NCBI GenBank assembly: GCA_945910005.1
Contig: OX246741.1
Coordinates: forward strand, 12,724,890-12,788,889
Direction of reading: 5' to 3'
Origin: Isoperla grammatica
Taxonomy: Eukaryota; Arthropoda; Insecta; Plecoptera; Perlodidae
Length of the DNA: 64,000 nucleotides
Part shown: piece after piece, positions 47,534 through 58,735 of the stretch
How positions within the stretch are numbered: position 1 is the stretch's first letter
Layout: the number at the start of each line of letters is the position of its first letter
Position numbers and translations under genes: made by a program
The notes under the pieces: model-generated
Seen by the model: the letters and a program-made list of their open reading frames with translations, nothing else
Database searches by the model: none
What the model was told of the DNA's origin: nothing

Positions 47534-47745
47534 GGAGAAAGTTTAGTTAGGGCCGGTATTACAATCTCTTGATAGTGCTCCCTCTAATGATTATCATCCT
47601 GATAGCACTTTTTGGCGTATTATGACCTGCCGATAGGACTATCCACAAGATACTGCTAAGCTAGCAGGAGGATTTCTTATCAGCTGGATGAAGTACCGGA
47701 TAAGGCTAGCAGCATGGTTAGCAACCACATTTTTGCAAAAACAAC

Positions 47746-48117
47746 ATGGATGTCAACCGATATGAGGACTCTGATTCTGACGACGAATTTTTAATGTATG
47801 TTGCTGCAAGGACACGCCAGCCCAAAAATATAAGGCCTAGGACTAAGCATTTGGAGTTTTGGAACGATGAAGAGTTTTTTATGCGATTTAGATTAACAAA
47901 GCCTACTGTTCTACACCTTCTGAACCTGATTGAGCATCGATTGGAGCACCCCACGGCTTTACACACACGTCTTTACGGCGTTATTAAGACGTCATTACGG
48001 ACACCGACTGTCGTCATCATATCTCTCAATGATGTCTTTACGGCGTTATTAAGACGTCATTACGGACACCGACTGTCGTCATCATATCTCTCAATGACGT
48101 CTTTACGGCGTTATTAA
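47746..48117 (+). pseudogene. Harbinger transposase, N-terminal fragment
   Basis: Starts MDVNRYEDSDSDDEFLMYVA and continues with an HARBI1-like helical segment (FFMRFRLTKPTVLHLLNLIE), which in the family precedes the DDE nuclease domain. From about residue 76 the frame enters the 65-bp minisatellite and stops at 48,117, about a third of the usual length. The unit length (65) is not a multiple of three, so the array destroys the frame. No intact nuclease domain is present further on. Confidence 0.75.
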
Positions 48118-48365
48118 GACGTCATTACGGACACCGACTGTCATCATTATATCTTTCAATGACGTCTTTACGGCGTTATTAAGACGTCATGACGGACACC
48201 GAATGTCATCATTATATCTAGCAAAGAGGTCTTTACGGCGTTATTAAGACGTCATGACGGACACCGACTGTCATCATTATATCTAGCAAAGAGGTCTTTA
48301 CGGCGTTATTAAGACGTCATTACGGACACCGACTGTCATCTCTCAATGACGTCTTTACGGCGTTA
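47971..48365 (+). repeat. 65-bp minisatellite, six-plus units
   Basis: CTTTACGGCGTTATTAAGAC recurs at 47,971, 48,036, 48,101, 48,166, 48,231, 48,296 and 48,353. The last interval is 57. Later units share diagnostic changes (TAGCAAAGAGG), which shows stepwise expansion. It lies where the transposase should continue. Confidence 0.95.
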
Positions 48366-48594
48366 TGAAACTAATGTTTCAAACACTCTATTACAGACAC
48401 ATGGGGCATACACGTAATAAACGTCTTGACGGAATCCACTGGAATCACCACGCTCATCTTAGACAACAACATATTCTATAATCACATCCCTTTTCATTCT
48501 TCAATCAATTTCCCTTTCAGTCTATTTCACATACACACACTCACGCTCGCCCCACAAAAATATCGTTTCCTTCCATAGAAAACACTTTACGCAA

Positions 48595-48794
48595 TGACAA
48601 CGAAAATTCTCATTGCAAAGCATTCAACAATGCGGGGAAGTGTAATCGCTGTGGAAATTAGAAAAGTGTTTGCAATGCGCATTCTTGAATTGTTGTTAAT
48701 TGTTGTTTTTATTAGCTTTGAAAACTTTTCACCAGAAAGTTCATAGATATGGACGCGCTCGCTTATCAACGCGTCAAACAGAGCGTATTTCTAG
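48595..48794 (+). repeat. Solo right end of the 25.75-kb element family
   Basis: About 200 bases match 26,440-26,650, ending TCAACGCGTCAAACAGAGCG then CTAG. It is nested inside the Harbinger element, so it arrived after that element or was carried by it. Confidence 0.85.
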
Positions 48795-48989
48795 TTAATA
48801 AAACAATAGGAGGACTTCAATATTTATTTGGAATGCCATGTAGCCACGTAGTTGATTAAACAATCAACTCGTTTCTATTAGAATCTACAAAATGCGTTAC
48901 CGGTATGATTCTATAAACCACCTACCAAGTAGGGCTGAGTCGTGTAAACACCCGCGCGAAAATATACGCGTACAAATATTCATACACGT

Positions 48990-49217
48990 TTAACAGCGTC
49001 TGACCATGCAATCCCCCTCTCCCGCCACTAAAACCCAAATTCGCAGATTACGTTGGATGTACCAAATCATACTTACTTTATCTCGCCATATCACGGCGTC
49101 CGTTCTCTTGTCTTCTATAATTCTTGAATATTTCATAACCAGATCTACAAGTGTGTGCGTATTTTCCGCCGAAAAATTGGTTGCTCGCGAGCGCTTTTTT
49201 CGTCCGCCATTTTCCAA
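48990..49217 (-). pseudogene. Harbinger Myb/SANT-like ORF, partial
   Basis: On the strand opposite the transposase: MENGGRKKRSRATNFSAENT, then HTLVDLVMKYSRIIEDKR and DAVIWRDKVSMIW, the pattern of the Myb/SANT-like DNA-binding domain encoded by the second gene of PIF/Harbinger elements. In intact elements this protein carries the transposase to the nucleus and binds the ends. After the first helices the frame runs into unrelated residues (YIQRNLRIWV) and stops after 75 codons, so the protein is truncated. Confidence 0.7.
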
Positions 49218-49518
49218 AACGATAGCGCCACCAGCGCCACGATAAAACCAAGGTCTACTGGATTTACTCCTAGCGGAGTCTGCGCGCGCGCTTCAAGCGA
49301 TCTAGTGGACCTTGCGATAGAACACAAACAATACAACAACAATAGGGGCAGTGCAGCCAACAGCAAATATGCGCGACGAAACCACTTGATAACTATCGGG
49401 ATGTTTGTAGTAGCTGCTAGTTGCTCATAATACAGCGCACTGCTTTATCGGGAAGATAACGATATCCAGATGATAGCTATCAGTAACATTTAGCAAGAGA
49501 TTGTAATACCGGCCCTTA

Positions 49519-50648
49519 GGGACCTAGATTTATCGAGGGGCATGTATGTCTTTTCAAAAACATTCTGGAATCTTAAGTTCCCAGAGGAACGTTTCGGCTC
49601 GGCGATAAGTAACGCAAACAGTTGCGTGTACTATAAAGGAGAGGGAAGTTGGCCTAATCGCCTAAACACGGCCAGTCAAAGGCGAAGAAGGATGCAAAAC
49701 GAGATCAATAGTGATAAAGATTTTGTTATAGGCACTTTATACAATTTTAATTCATTTATACTATTATTTTTAAATTATAATTTTTAATTTTTTGTTTTTA
49801 CTTGTTCCTTCTTCGGAAAGCACATAATTATATTCAAAAAGTTCCACTCAACGTTTCTACTCCCATTCTCACATTAATTACCTTAAACCATTTTAGATAG
49901 AATCTCTGCTTTCTTTCACAGATATGCCCCCCCCCCCCCCCACACACACTTCAGTCACTCAAGACTTGCCCGATTTAACTAGAGAATCTAGCTTTAGTTT
50001 AAAATTTCGTTCAACCGTAGAAACTGTCGTGCCCATTAGATAATTCTTCCACTAATAAGTGTCCCCATTTACGTTCCTCCTTAAAATGTAGTTTATGATA
50101 TTATCATAAGCTGTCTGATGATTCCTTTAAAACTGAAATAGTAATTTCTGTAGCAACCATGTTCATACAACCCATCGTTCCAACGAAGGCACACGATTCA
50201 TCCAGCGTCGAAAAACCGACAGATTTAAATAACTTACTTAAAACGATGAGAAATTTGATGAAAGTCTGTGTATAAAGCGCTACGTGGGATGAGATTAACG
50301 AATATATTCCCTCGACAAACGTATAGGGTGGATATAGTGTTCCTTTCTACGTCATCAATCATTTGAGAGGCCATCGAAGGCTCATATAGACCCTCGTAAC
50401 ACACCACTCCATGTCTGGAGTGAAAGCTGATGATAAATCTACACAGCAGTGTGCTGGTTGGTGTAGGTGGTGCGCACGATGGCTATTTGGCCTTTAGGGG
50501 TGGGGGGAATTAATTTATACTTTTAATTCGAAAAGCCTGCCGCGGTTCAATGTAATGTGATATGTCAGTCAATTTAAGAGCTGCGAAGCTACGGTTTGAA
50601 AGCAAATAGAGTAGCGGGATATAGTGCGCGGATAGGTCTACTATAAAA
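49519..50648. other. Non-coding stretch
   Basis: No gene recognised. It contains a poly-C tract followed by (CA)n at 49,925-49,949 and a G-rich run near 50,490. Confidence 0.5.
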
Positions 50649-51050
50649 CTAGATGGATGTTACCGGTACTAGAAACTATCATTTGTAAAGCTTGCAAAAG
50701 TACATAAACACCTGACTGGTGTATAAATGTAGAGTTATATTCATTAAACTCCAAATAAAGTGCATGGGCACTATGAAGGAAAATGGATGTTACTAGAAAC
50801 TATTATTTGTAAAGCTCGCAAAAGTATATACATACACCTGATGTGTATAAAAGTATTCTATACGTATAGTTCTATTCATTAAATCCCAAATAAAGTGCAT
50901 GGGCACCATGAAAGAAAATGGATGTTACTAGAAACTGTCATAAATTATTAGTGAAGCACGTTACTTCCCGCAAAATTACATAACCACCAACTGAATGGAG
51001 TGTTAATGTATTCTATGTATGGTGGCACTCATTTAATCACAAAAAGATAA
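50649..51050 (+). repeat. Tandem repeat, about 130-135-bp unit, three copies
   Basis: AAATGGATGTTACTAGAAAC or a close variant starts units at 50,651, 50,781 and 50,916. Each contains a run like AAATAAAGTGCATGGGCAC (first two copies) and CATTCATTAA-type sequence. The third copy is more diverged. Confidence 0.85.
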
Positions 51051-52094
51051 CGTTTTCTAAGCTCGTGGGTAAGTATGTTAAACACATAAGTAAATAAAGA
51101 GATTAGATACGGTGTGCTTGAGAAAACAACAAATACTTGTTGCACGGGAAATAAATTAATGATGCATGAACCGGTGTGAATACGGTGTGTTCACGTTGTA
51201 TGGTTACGTTGTTAGGTTACATCAAAGACATTATATGACATAATTTTATCATGGTATTAAAAACAGATGATACGGTTTGAATAAATAAATAAATACATTA
51301 GTTTGTATTAATCGTCTACCCATTTATTTATGAGAGAAATGATTTTCAATGTGAAACGTATTATAATTTATTATGTGCCCATACAGTTGTCGTAACGGCT
51401 TCGTTAATCGTGTTAATTAAAACTCTATCATGTGAATTGATTAAAATAAATTAATAAAGTTAAAAAATGTCATGTTCTCGAAAATATTCCGAATATTCCA
51501 AGCTTCGAACAAACTCTAGTTTATTTATTATTTATGCTAGGTCGTAATTATGACGTCGGCCGAATTGGATCCACCCCACGTCGTAGGAGTCATCATAAGG
51601 GACATACAATAACTTGTGTAAGGGAGAGGGGTGTGGGTGGTTAAAAATTGTAACTCCCGGTTTCTCATCTGGACTACATCCTTCATATAAATAAATGCAT
51701 CATCAATTTATAAAGGGTTAGATTTGATAAAAATGTATAGGCATTTATATATTGTACTAATAATATATAAAATTGTTATAAATATAAATTTAAATTTTAG
51801 AATAAATGCGTATTTATTTATGTATTTATTTATTTAAGATTATTTGTTTATGTATTTATTTGTTGTCTACCCAATCAGTTCAATCCACTGTGCATCATTA
51901 TTTTGAAAGATATCACAGGATTCGTTTTCCGAGTTCCCAGAGAGGGCATCATGATCTAACAATATTTCTCGTTAGTTACGAGAGATATTATTATATCACG
52001 AGAGAGCATGGTACGTACGTACACAACTCCCTTGTTAAAATGATCGTTATCATAACAATACAATAAGAATAATGCCAACAAGTTGTCTCGTTAC
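51051..52094. other. AT-rich non-coding stretch; would be intron 1 of the minus-strand gene
   Basis: No exon recognised. AT-rich repeats of TTTATTTATG type lie at 51,805-51,865. If the exon at 52,095-52,188 is real, this is downstream intron sequence. Confidence 0.45.
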
Positions 52095-52188
52095 CTAGAG
52101 GATCGGACCTGTAGATCTCTTGCGACTGGACGCAGCAAACAGAAGCCAGACTGACTAGAAGCATCCACACTAACCATGACGCAGCCAT
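52095..52188 (-). CDS. First coding exon of a secreted or membrane protein (partial gene)
   Basis: The minus-strand ATG at 52,188 begins a classic signal peptide: MAASWLVWMLLVSLASVCCV, then QSQEIYRSDPL. A hydrophobic core is followed by small residues, with cleavage likely near VQS or SQ. The frame reaches a good splice donor, AG|GTAACG at 52,096-52,089, after 31 codons plus one base (phase 1). That is the size and shape of a typical first coding exon of a secreted or receptor protein. The remaining exons would lie at lower coordinates, and I could not identify one. The mature product is unknown. A short upstream ATG (7 codons) overlaps the start out of frame and could dampen translation. Confidence 0.55.
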
Positions 52189-52401
52189 GGCATTCTAACT
52201 GTTCACTTAACAACCACTTGTAACCACTGTGCACTTTGGCATCACCGCCGTTACAAACACCGGCTTGTTATTTCTGTTGTAACACTGAATCTACACTTCG
52301 AACTTTGCTCAACAATACGAAAAAACAATACACTAAAACTATAGCCGATAAGTTTATAACTTATTGTTTTGAACTTCGATAAACGACAACACAGTTTTAA
52401 A

Positions 52402-52424
52402 TAATAATTTATAGTATAATGTCA
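52402..52424 (-). promoter_or_regulatory. Possible TATA-like element for the minus-strand exon
   Basis: On the minus strand CTATAAATTATTATTTAAAA lies about 220 bases upstream of the ATG. In AT-rich DNA such a match is weak evidence. A transcription start near 52,380 would give a 5' UTR of about 190 bases. Confidence 0.2.
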
Positions 52425-52493
52425 ATCAGTTCTTGTGGGGTAGACATTATTAATTCTTTGTATTACTTGTTTCAAAAAAGTTAAGGGAAAAAA

Positions 52494-52524
<31 letters not shown>

Positions 52525-55344
52525 CCCGAATCACTCACTTTTAATCGAAACTATAAAAAAATTCACAAAACTATTGTCAACAGTACGCGATTACAGTTGT
52601 TTCGATACCACCCGTTAAAACCCGTAGACTGTTATCGTTGCGATCAACGCTTAACCTTGGATGGAGAGAATGTGTGCGCGGAACGTTTGAAGCGAATGAC
52701 TCAAGACCCTCTGCTTTACCAAGACGACCCTCTCCGCGTGCACCCTCCATGCTAACTGAGCTCAGTTCCTCGACGCCACGACACGGCGCACTTTCCATTT
52801 TATCTTTAGAACAATATTTGACCCTTGCCTCATGTATGCGTATCGTTGTGAGGCTAACATTAGAGCCGAGTTGGCGGGTTGACAGACGCGAGACTATACA
52901 GAAAGGAAAGGAGTTGTACGACGCCAGGAATTCTGCACACTGTGTTTGTGTGGGGTGTCGGGGCAAGAGGACGCGGGAATGACGGAGAGTTTTAGGGATT
53001 TGGAGAAAGGGAACGGGGATTTGACGCAGAAGCATAAAATATATTTGAAGAGGGATCGGGAAAAAAGAGAAAATATTACAGACCAATCAGGATGTACCTA
53101 AATATTATATAAGGTTGAAAGGATTACTTAATTTGTGTGATGAACGTTTAGAAAAGTTTTGGAAACATCTTTCAATGTTTCAAAACGACAACATTCCTCT
53201 GCATGTTTGTTCACTATCTAAATATTTGTAACTAACATTGCTGTTTACTTGTTTAGTTCTTTGCTCATTGTTATTACATTAAACGAACCCTTATTTAAAA
53301 TGCAAACCAAGCTTGGTCAACACTGACTGGGTTTTGCTTCTGCAGGTAACGCGCTGTTGTCAAAGCACCTTCGTTCTTTTAACGTAAACATCGCTCGGTG
53401 TGCAGTAATTGCAACATGAATATCAAAATTAAGTCAACTCATTAACCGAAACATACAACTAACAGATGTGTCAAATGCTCGAGGAAACAATACATTGAGG
53501 TCAGCTTCTACGGGTAGACAGAGTAAACACTATAAAGAACAATAAGTAAACAGTAAATCCATTAGATACTTCATTATTAAACATGATTTGTAAATATGCG
53601 AATAACGTTGTTAATAAGTCAAATGTAATTATAAGTAAGTAAACATAAACAAGTAAACACATGAAAGATATTTCATAAAAGTATTAAAAACGCTATTTAA
53701 ATAAACGAATTGAGTTATAAATAAGTCAAAATGTAATTATAAGTAAATAAATATGAAAAGGTAAATAGTAAATACATGGAAGTGTAGTAAAGGTTGGTAC
53801 TAACAACTTATGACCTACCTCCCGTACACGAGTTGGTATAATCTAATTATTCAGTACACAAGTTTAAAATATCGTTCATCAATTCTACACTTCATAATTA
53901 AATGTATGTTTAAACATCCCCTCTTTATGAACTTCTGTAACGGTTTGTGGTGCATATTTGTATTTTCTCTGTGCAATCATTACTCGCCAGATACCATGGT
54001 AAATACGAATAACGTTATTCACGAGATCTCGCACTGTACGGTAGTTGGATTTAAAACCAAGGTTAGTCACTTCTCATTAAAGTACGCTGCGCAGGCTTAG
54101 GTTGAATTGGGTCTATTAGCGACTTGTTGAAAGAATAAACGTGTTTTACCTCAACACGCGTCAGTTATATTTAGTACAACGAGTAAACATGAGACTTTAC
54201 TACATTTGCTTACTACAATTACTACATTGGCCACATACTGACTGCAACTCACGTATATACATCAGTAAATCAGTATAGTCAGTAAAGTATACGTATAGAG
54301 AGTGAATCGCTTCTGAGACCACCTATACAATGAAACGTAAATGAAAACCACACACAGCTTTTTTTTATTTCCAAAAATAGATAACACATCATACATTTAT
54401 AGGCCTATATGTCCTAAAGTAAGACATAATTTAAAATTTTACAGAGATTCTCCAGCACATAAGGCGACTTGTGTGTAAGTGTAAGTTGTGTATTAATTTA
54501 GTTGTTTCTTCATATAAAATGACAAAACATAACCAATATTCGGCAGGCTACGCGAGTTAAATAAAATAAATACTTTTAAAAAAGCAGATAAAACAGAGAT
54601 AACATAACAGAGTGAATCTAAGTTATCTCGATAATCTTAAAACGTAATCGAATCGAAATAATGGGAATTCTTATTTACATTTGATTGTTGCGTATTTGTA
54701 CACTTATTAAGTAAATTCCATTCCACCAATTACTTGGCTAGGATAGTGTTTAGGGCTACATACCAGCGTTCTCTGAAACTGTGGCGGCTCAACAATCCTC
54801 CCCCCCCCCCCCCCCCCCACGGGCCAGTACCCCACACACATTCCAGACAAACGCAACGTGAGTGTCTGGTTGCTCAATAGCCGTCGGATTTCCCAAGTTG
54901 TCGCCTGTGGCCGGGTCTAGCTAGACAACACAAGCCTGTCACAGTTGGTTTAAACTGCGGTTAATTGAGAGTGTTTATCACAGTTTCCTTGAAAAGCGGC
55001 AGACCTATACTATTTTGTTTTGTTTGTAAAATAGAAAATCAAAATTAAATTTTTTGATCATGCAGACAAAATAATATAATGATATAATATTCAAAGTAAT
55101 GATACAAAATGTATCGCGTAGGGGTTAAATTAATCTCAATAAAATCTAAAATTGTCTGATATTTGCCACACCCAATAAAATTTGCATTCTGCCGATAGAT
55201 TAATTACGCGTTTTATTAATTCTTTACATTATTTAAGAATGGGAAGTAAACATGAACGACTAATACGAATAAGCAAAAAGATGGAGAGCTGTTTCGAACT
55301 AATCCATGGATTGATATCCTAATCTTACAACTTGTCTCATACCT
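52425..55344. other. Upstream/intergenic stretch with a CpG-richer island
   Basis: A poly-T tract lies at 52,496-52,519. 52,620-52,990 is GC- and CpG-richer than its surroundings and could be promoter or an untranslated exon of the minus-strand gene. The 169-codon frame over it (52,577-53,086, minus) shows no domain. A diverged tandem pair (ATAAGTCAAATGTAATTATA at about 53,613 and 53,721) and a poly-C tract (54,801-54,819) follow. No other gene seen. Confidence 0.4.
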
Positions 55345-56046
55345 AAGGTGACCATATTTTGAAGATTACAAACCGGGACAACCAAAGTGTAAGGATACGA
55401 ACTCCGCGAACGAGGTCTGGGGGAGAGCCCCAGACACCGAAGGCAAAACATGAAACATTGAATTCAGATTCGCGTGAAATGACAGGTAATAGCTTTCTGA
55501 TATATAAATAATAATTGAATTGAATGTGTACATTTTTGTAGCCACGTTATGCCCGGTCGTATTTCGCCAGCCGCCCGTTGAAAATGCTGACTATCGCAGT
55601 GAGTGAGTGAGTGAGTGAGTCACTGCCAGCAGTCCCGTGTGTGTCATACGACGCTACGCGGGCGCCTCCCCCCCCCCCCCCCCCCCCTCCCTCCCTCCCC
55701 AAGCGCTGTTGCAATCGACAGGGTTGTCGTTAGTTGACAATACCCCGTAACACTTCTTTTTCTTCAAATTACAAACCGGTAAATAAATAAATAAAATAAA
55801 AATAAATAAATTCACATTTACAGTCTACCCGCTCAGTAACGAAACTGATTTGCAGTGGGGGAACTTAAATTTAAAGCGACTAAACCAACCCTGTAGGCTC
55901 CGAACACCATCGACGAGTGAGCGGTAACAAATCAAAGATCGATATTTCAAATACAAATACGTGATTTCAATGTGTCTCTCGCTTCACCTGTACAAGTGTT
56001 CTGAAAAAGGTACTGTACCGGTCAAACCGGTACGTCTGGTCACCTT
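55345..56046. mobile_element. DNA transposon remnant with AAGGTGACCA ends
   Basis: Left AAGGTGACCATATTTTG and right GTCTGGTCACCTT are inverted, with ACCGG near each end. The 700-bp interior carries a (GAGT)n tract (55,600-55,622), a poly-C tract (55,669-55,687) and interspersed repeat family A. The terminal motif resembles some hAT-type elements. No target duplication is evident and there is no transposase. Confidence 0.5.
55824..55955. repeat. Interspersed repeat family A, copy 2
   Basis: Matches 2765-2900, sharing AAACCAACCCTGTAGGCTCC and CATCGACGAGTGAGCG. Confidence 0.8.
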
Positions 56047-56364
56047 ATACGTTCATACCGACTCTTATCCTTATCTATCAACCCTACCATGCACGCTGTT
56101 TCAACGAAAAGAAACATATTCCCGACCTTCTTCGCACATTTGTAAAGACTGTCTTCCACATAGTAAAGTGCACAAGCTTCAATAGTCACGCCCGCTGTGT
56201 TAGGAAATTTCCAGGTATCCAATCTATCAAGGTCGTAAATTATCCCTAATTGTCCTATTTCTAGTAGACGGTAGGAACTAGAGAATTTTAAAATTAATTT
56301 GGCACATTTAACTGGGCTATTTTGTAAGAATGAGTCAAGCAACTATAACATAACAAAAACAAGA

Positions 56365-56531
56365 TATAGTTGTCCCAAGACTACCTTACACATGCTTTCG
56401 TCACAGGCGACTGGTTCGTAGCCAATCAGCGATCGGTATTGGCCCGGATGTGTCTCGGGCGGCTCGCTGGTTGGCTACGACTGCCCCGGATGTGACGAAA
56501 GCAGGTGTAAAGTAATCTTGGGTCCACTATA
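56365..56531. mobile_element. Foldback MITE, TATAGTTGTCCCAAGA ends
   Basis: Left TATAGTTGTCCCAAGA mirrors right TCTTGGGTCCACTATA. ATGCTTTCGTCACA / TGTGACGAAAGCA and TCGTAGCCAATCAGCGA / TCGCTGGTTGGCTACGA pair inside. About 167 bp, GC-rich for the region. Confidence 0.85.
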
Positions 56532-56545
56532 CTCAAAACTCCACC

Positions 56546-56703
56546 AAACCCATTTCACCAATTTCTATAGTAAGCTCGGTTTGATAAACATGGTTTCAAA
56601 TTTCAACGAACATCAATAACGCATGACAGTCGCCATGTTTTTTCGTAGAGATACTAATTTGCTTTCCTGGCTAATCGGAGTTTGAAGTGGTGAAACCGGC
56701 CTT
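56546..56703. mobile_element. MITE of the TTTCACCAA family, copy 3
   Basis: Left CCCATTTCACCAATTTC and right GAAGTGGTGAAACCGGCC are inverted. AATCGGAGTTTGAAG near the right end matches AATCGGAGAT in the other copies. The second half differs most. Confidence 0.6.
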
Positions 56704-58007
56704 TCTAGGCTCGCGGCCCAGTGTTTGCCGTCCCGACCCCACCATATATATCTCCTGGTTTACAAGGCGTTAAGCGAGCCGACGCCGTAGTCTGCTTATT
56801 TTTATATTGGTGAGTGGGCGTGACAAGAACGAGCGTAGGACGAGCTGGCATGCTCCTTCTTGCCGCTAATTTCTCTTGTTGCTACGTCAGGCTCGTAAAG
56901 CATCTCATATAATGTCTTGCGAGAGATGTGGTACGACGTCTTTAACCCTAGCCCGAACTCTCGTAACCAAGCCACCCCCCCCCCCCCCCACTCTCTCCGC
57001 GCGCAATATCGCCCACTCGAAGTAAGAAAAAAACGTCACAAACAAGATAGTGGGCGGGGGGGGGGGGGGGGGGGAAGCACAATATTAACTATGTTTTGTC
57101 TCCCTCGTTTGTACATTTTTTCAGTTGGTTCGTTTGTTTGTTTGTTATGTCAGTATGGTAATTACTTTTTGATATAGTGTATTGGTTTAGCAATACTGCT
57201 AATAATGTATAGAAATAATAGTGATTATTTCAATTTCAATTTTCAATTTCAATTTCAATTTTATTACGACATGAATACAATACAGTGGTTTATAGATATT
57301 TCAAAACAGAGTAAGTAAGGCAATCACATGAGTTCTAATGTTCGTAGCTACCTTATTACAATGTTGGTCTTAGCATTTTAAACTATACTAAGCTAGAACT
57401 ATAACTAAAACTATAACTAAAACTATTATCATACTATTTTAAAATTATTAAGTTATACCTAATCCGCTTTCGTGAATTGTAAATGTAACTTCTCCGCATA
57501 TATACTAGCATTTTCCATCCCTGTTGGTGTAGCAATTTAAGTATTATTTTAACCACAAGACATTCTGTAGAGCAATATCTGCAACACAACAATAATAATA
57601 AATAAATACATTTTACGATTTTAGAACAATAAAGTTTAGTTTTTACCGTGTGGCAAGCTGCCTCGGCAACTTTTATAGCTTTTATTCCTCGTAAGCGAGC
57701 GAGCCTGGCTAAAGTCATGTCGAGTCGTAATTCTGACAGCAGGGGTGCACAAATATGTCTTCACGAGTCGCTGCTCTAAAATTGCTATTATCAATAACTA
57801 AAACGCCATGTTGTAGCAACGCAAGATTTTCGAGATGTGGATTACAAATTGAGGCAAGAATATTGGTTCAAAAAAACTGTTCAATTTTGTTATTTTGAAT
57901 TTGGAGGAAATAATTAGAAATTTTTGCGCATTTCTGTAAATAAAGTTATGTTAGTAGAATATCACCCCAGAAGTACCAACTTGACTGCTCGAACCAGAAA
58001 TACAATA
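56704..58007. other. Non-coding stretch with poly-C/poly-G and a LINE-like tail
   Basis: Poly-C at 56,972-56,989 and poly-G at 57,057-57,074 lie only 70 bases apart. The (AATTTC)n tract at 57,222-57,262 followed by TTTATTACGACATGAATACA looks like the tail of a minus-strand LINE; no RT frame is readable. A minus-strand frame at 57,434-57,718 has no known domain. Confidence 0.45.
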
Positions 58008-58393
58008 GGGAGTATTCACGTGACGTCACATCGGCTATTTTGATGGCTATCTTTAGTATTATTTTAAATATCAACATCTTTGGGAATGTATGTTGACATT
58101 TAGCTGTCAATAGAAGACGAATGTTGTTTACGGGGCAACATGAGAGTTTGAACAAGTATATGCCCTAATAAAGTTTATGAAAATGATTATTGTATGCTAT
58201 TGTAAACGATTAAAAGAGTATAATAGAGACAAACGAGTTTATTTATGTTGCTTACAAACTAATATTAACAAACCAAAGTAAGAGAATGGTTGAATTTGCA
58301 CCAAACGCCAGCTATAACAGTAACAATGAACTACCAATCACATGACATTGTTGCCTCCAGTATTGGCGTAATGCGCATTACGTGAATACACCC
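58008..58393. mobile_element. 386-bp non-autonomous transposon, GGGAGTATTCACG ends, TA flanks
   Basis: The left GGGAGTATTCACGTGACGTC and right TTACGTGAATACACCC are inverted repeats. TA lies on each side (58,006-58,007 and 58,394-58,395). The interior has no transposase. Related ends occur at 12,334, 27,463 and, inverted, 2661. Confidence 0.78.
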
Positions 58394-58535
58394 TAGACTA
58401 ATGCAGAATGCATGAAAAAAAAGTCTCAATGTCATAATTAACAGGTGTTAATTAATAATTACACGTCACGTACTTTTCAGTTATTTCCAAAATTTCTCAA
58501 TTCATGTTTGACGTTCATTCATCACGGTGTTCAGA

Positions 58536-58735
58536 NNNNNNNNNNNNNNNNNNNNNNNNNNNNNNNNNNNNNNNNNNNNNNNNNNNNNNNNNNNNNNNNN
58601 NNNNNNNNNNNNNNNNNNNNNNNNNNNNNNNNNNNNNNNNNNNNNNNNNNNNNNNNNNNNNNNNNNNNNNNNNNNNNNNNNNNNNNNNNNNNNNNNNNNN
58701 NNNNNNNNNNNNNNNNNNNNNNNNNNNNNNNNNNN
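58536..58735. other. Assembly gap, 200 N
   Basis: Exactly 200 unknown bases. The second segmental copy begins about 58 bases after it. Confidence 1.

Larger units (their letters stand above)
43716..47546. other. Non-coding stretch with tandem repeats and SINE-like parts
   Basis: No gene recognised. It contains a poly-G run (44,249-44,267), a 26-bp tandem array (listed), and an ATTTCATTTTATT-bordered insert at about 45,100-45,370 that interrupts that array. A box-B-like TGTTCGAATCCCG lies on the minus strand near 46,125-46,140, and a direct repeat GGAATACTGTCATTTGTAT-type at 47,344-47,430. Frames at 45,723-46,064 and 46,557-46,817 show no known domain. Confidence 0.45.
47550..49515. mobile_element. 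PIF/Harbinger DNA transposon, degraded
   Basis: 1,966 bp, with ends GGGCCGGTATTACAATCTCT and its reverse complement, flanked by TTA on both sides (47,547-47,549 and 49,516-49,518). The 3-bp TTA duplication, a transposase frame on one strand and a Myb/SANT frame on the other are the hallmarks of PIF/Harbinger. The transposase is cut off by a 65-bp minisatellite and the catalytic DDE part is not readable. Another repeat (48,595-48,794) has inserted inside. The copy cannot move by itself. Confidence 0.9.

Noticed and set aside
47971..48365. Regular repeat array considered as a CRISPR
   Set aside because: Units are head-to-tail 65-mers with no unique spacers and lie in a eukaryotic transposon, so it is a minisatellite.
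52577..53086. 169-codon minus-strand frame
   Set aside because: No recognisable motif, and composition follows the CpG-richer island. More likely promoter/UTR or chance than a protein.
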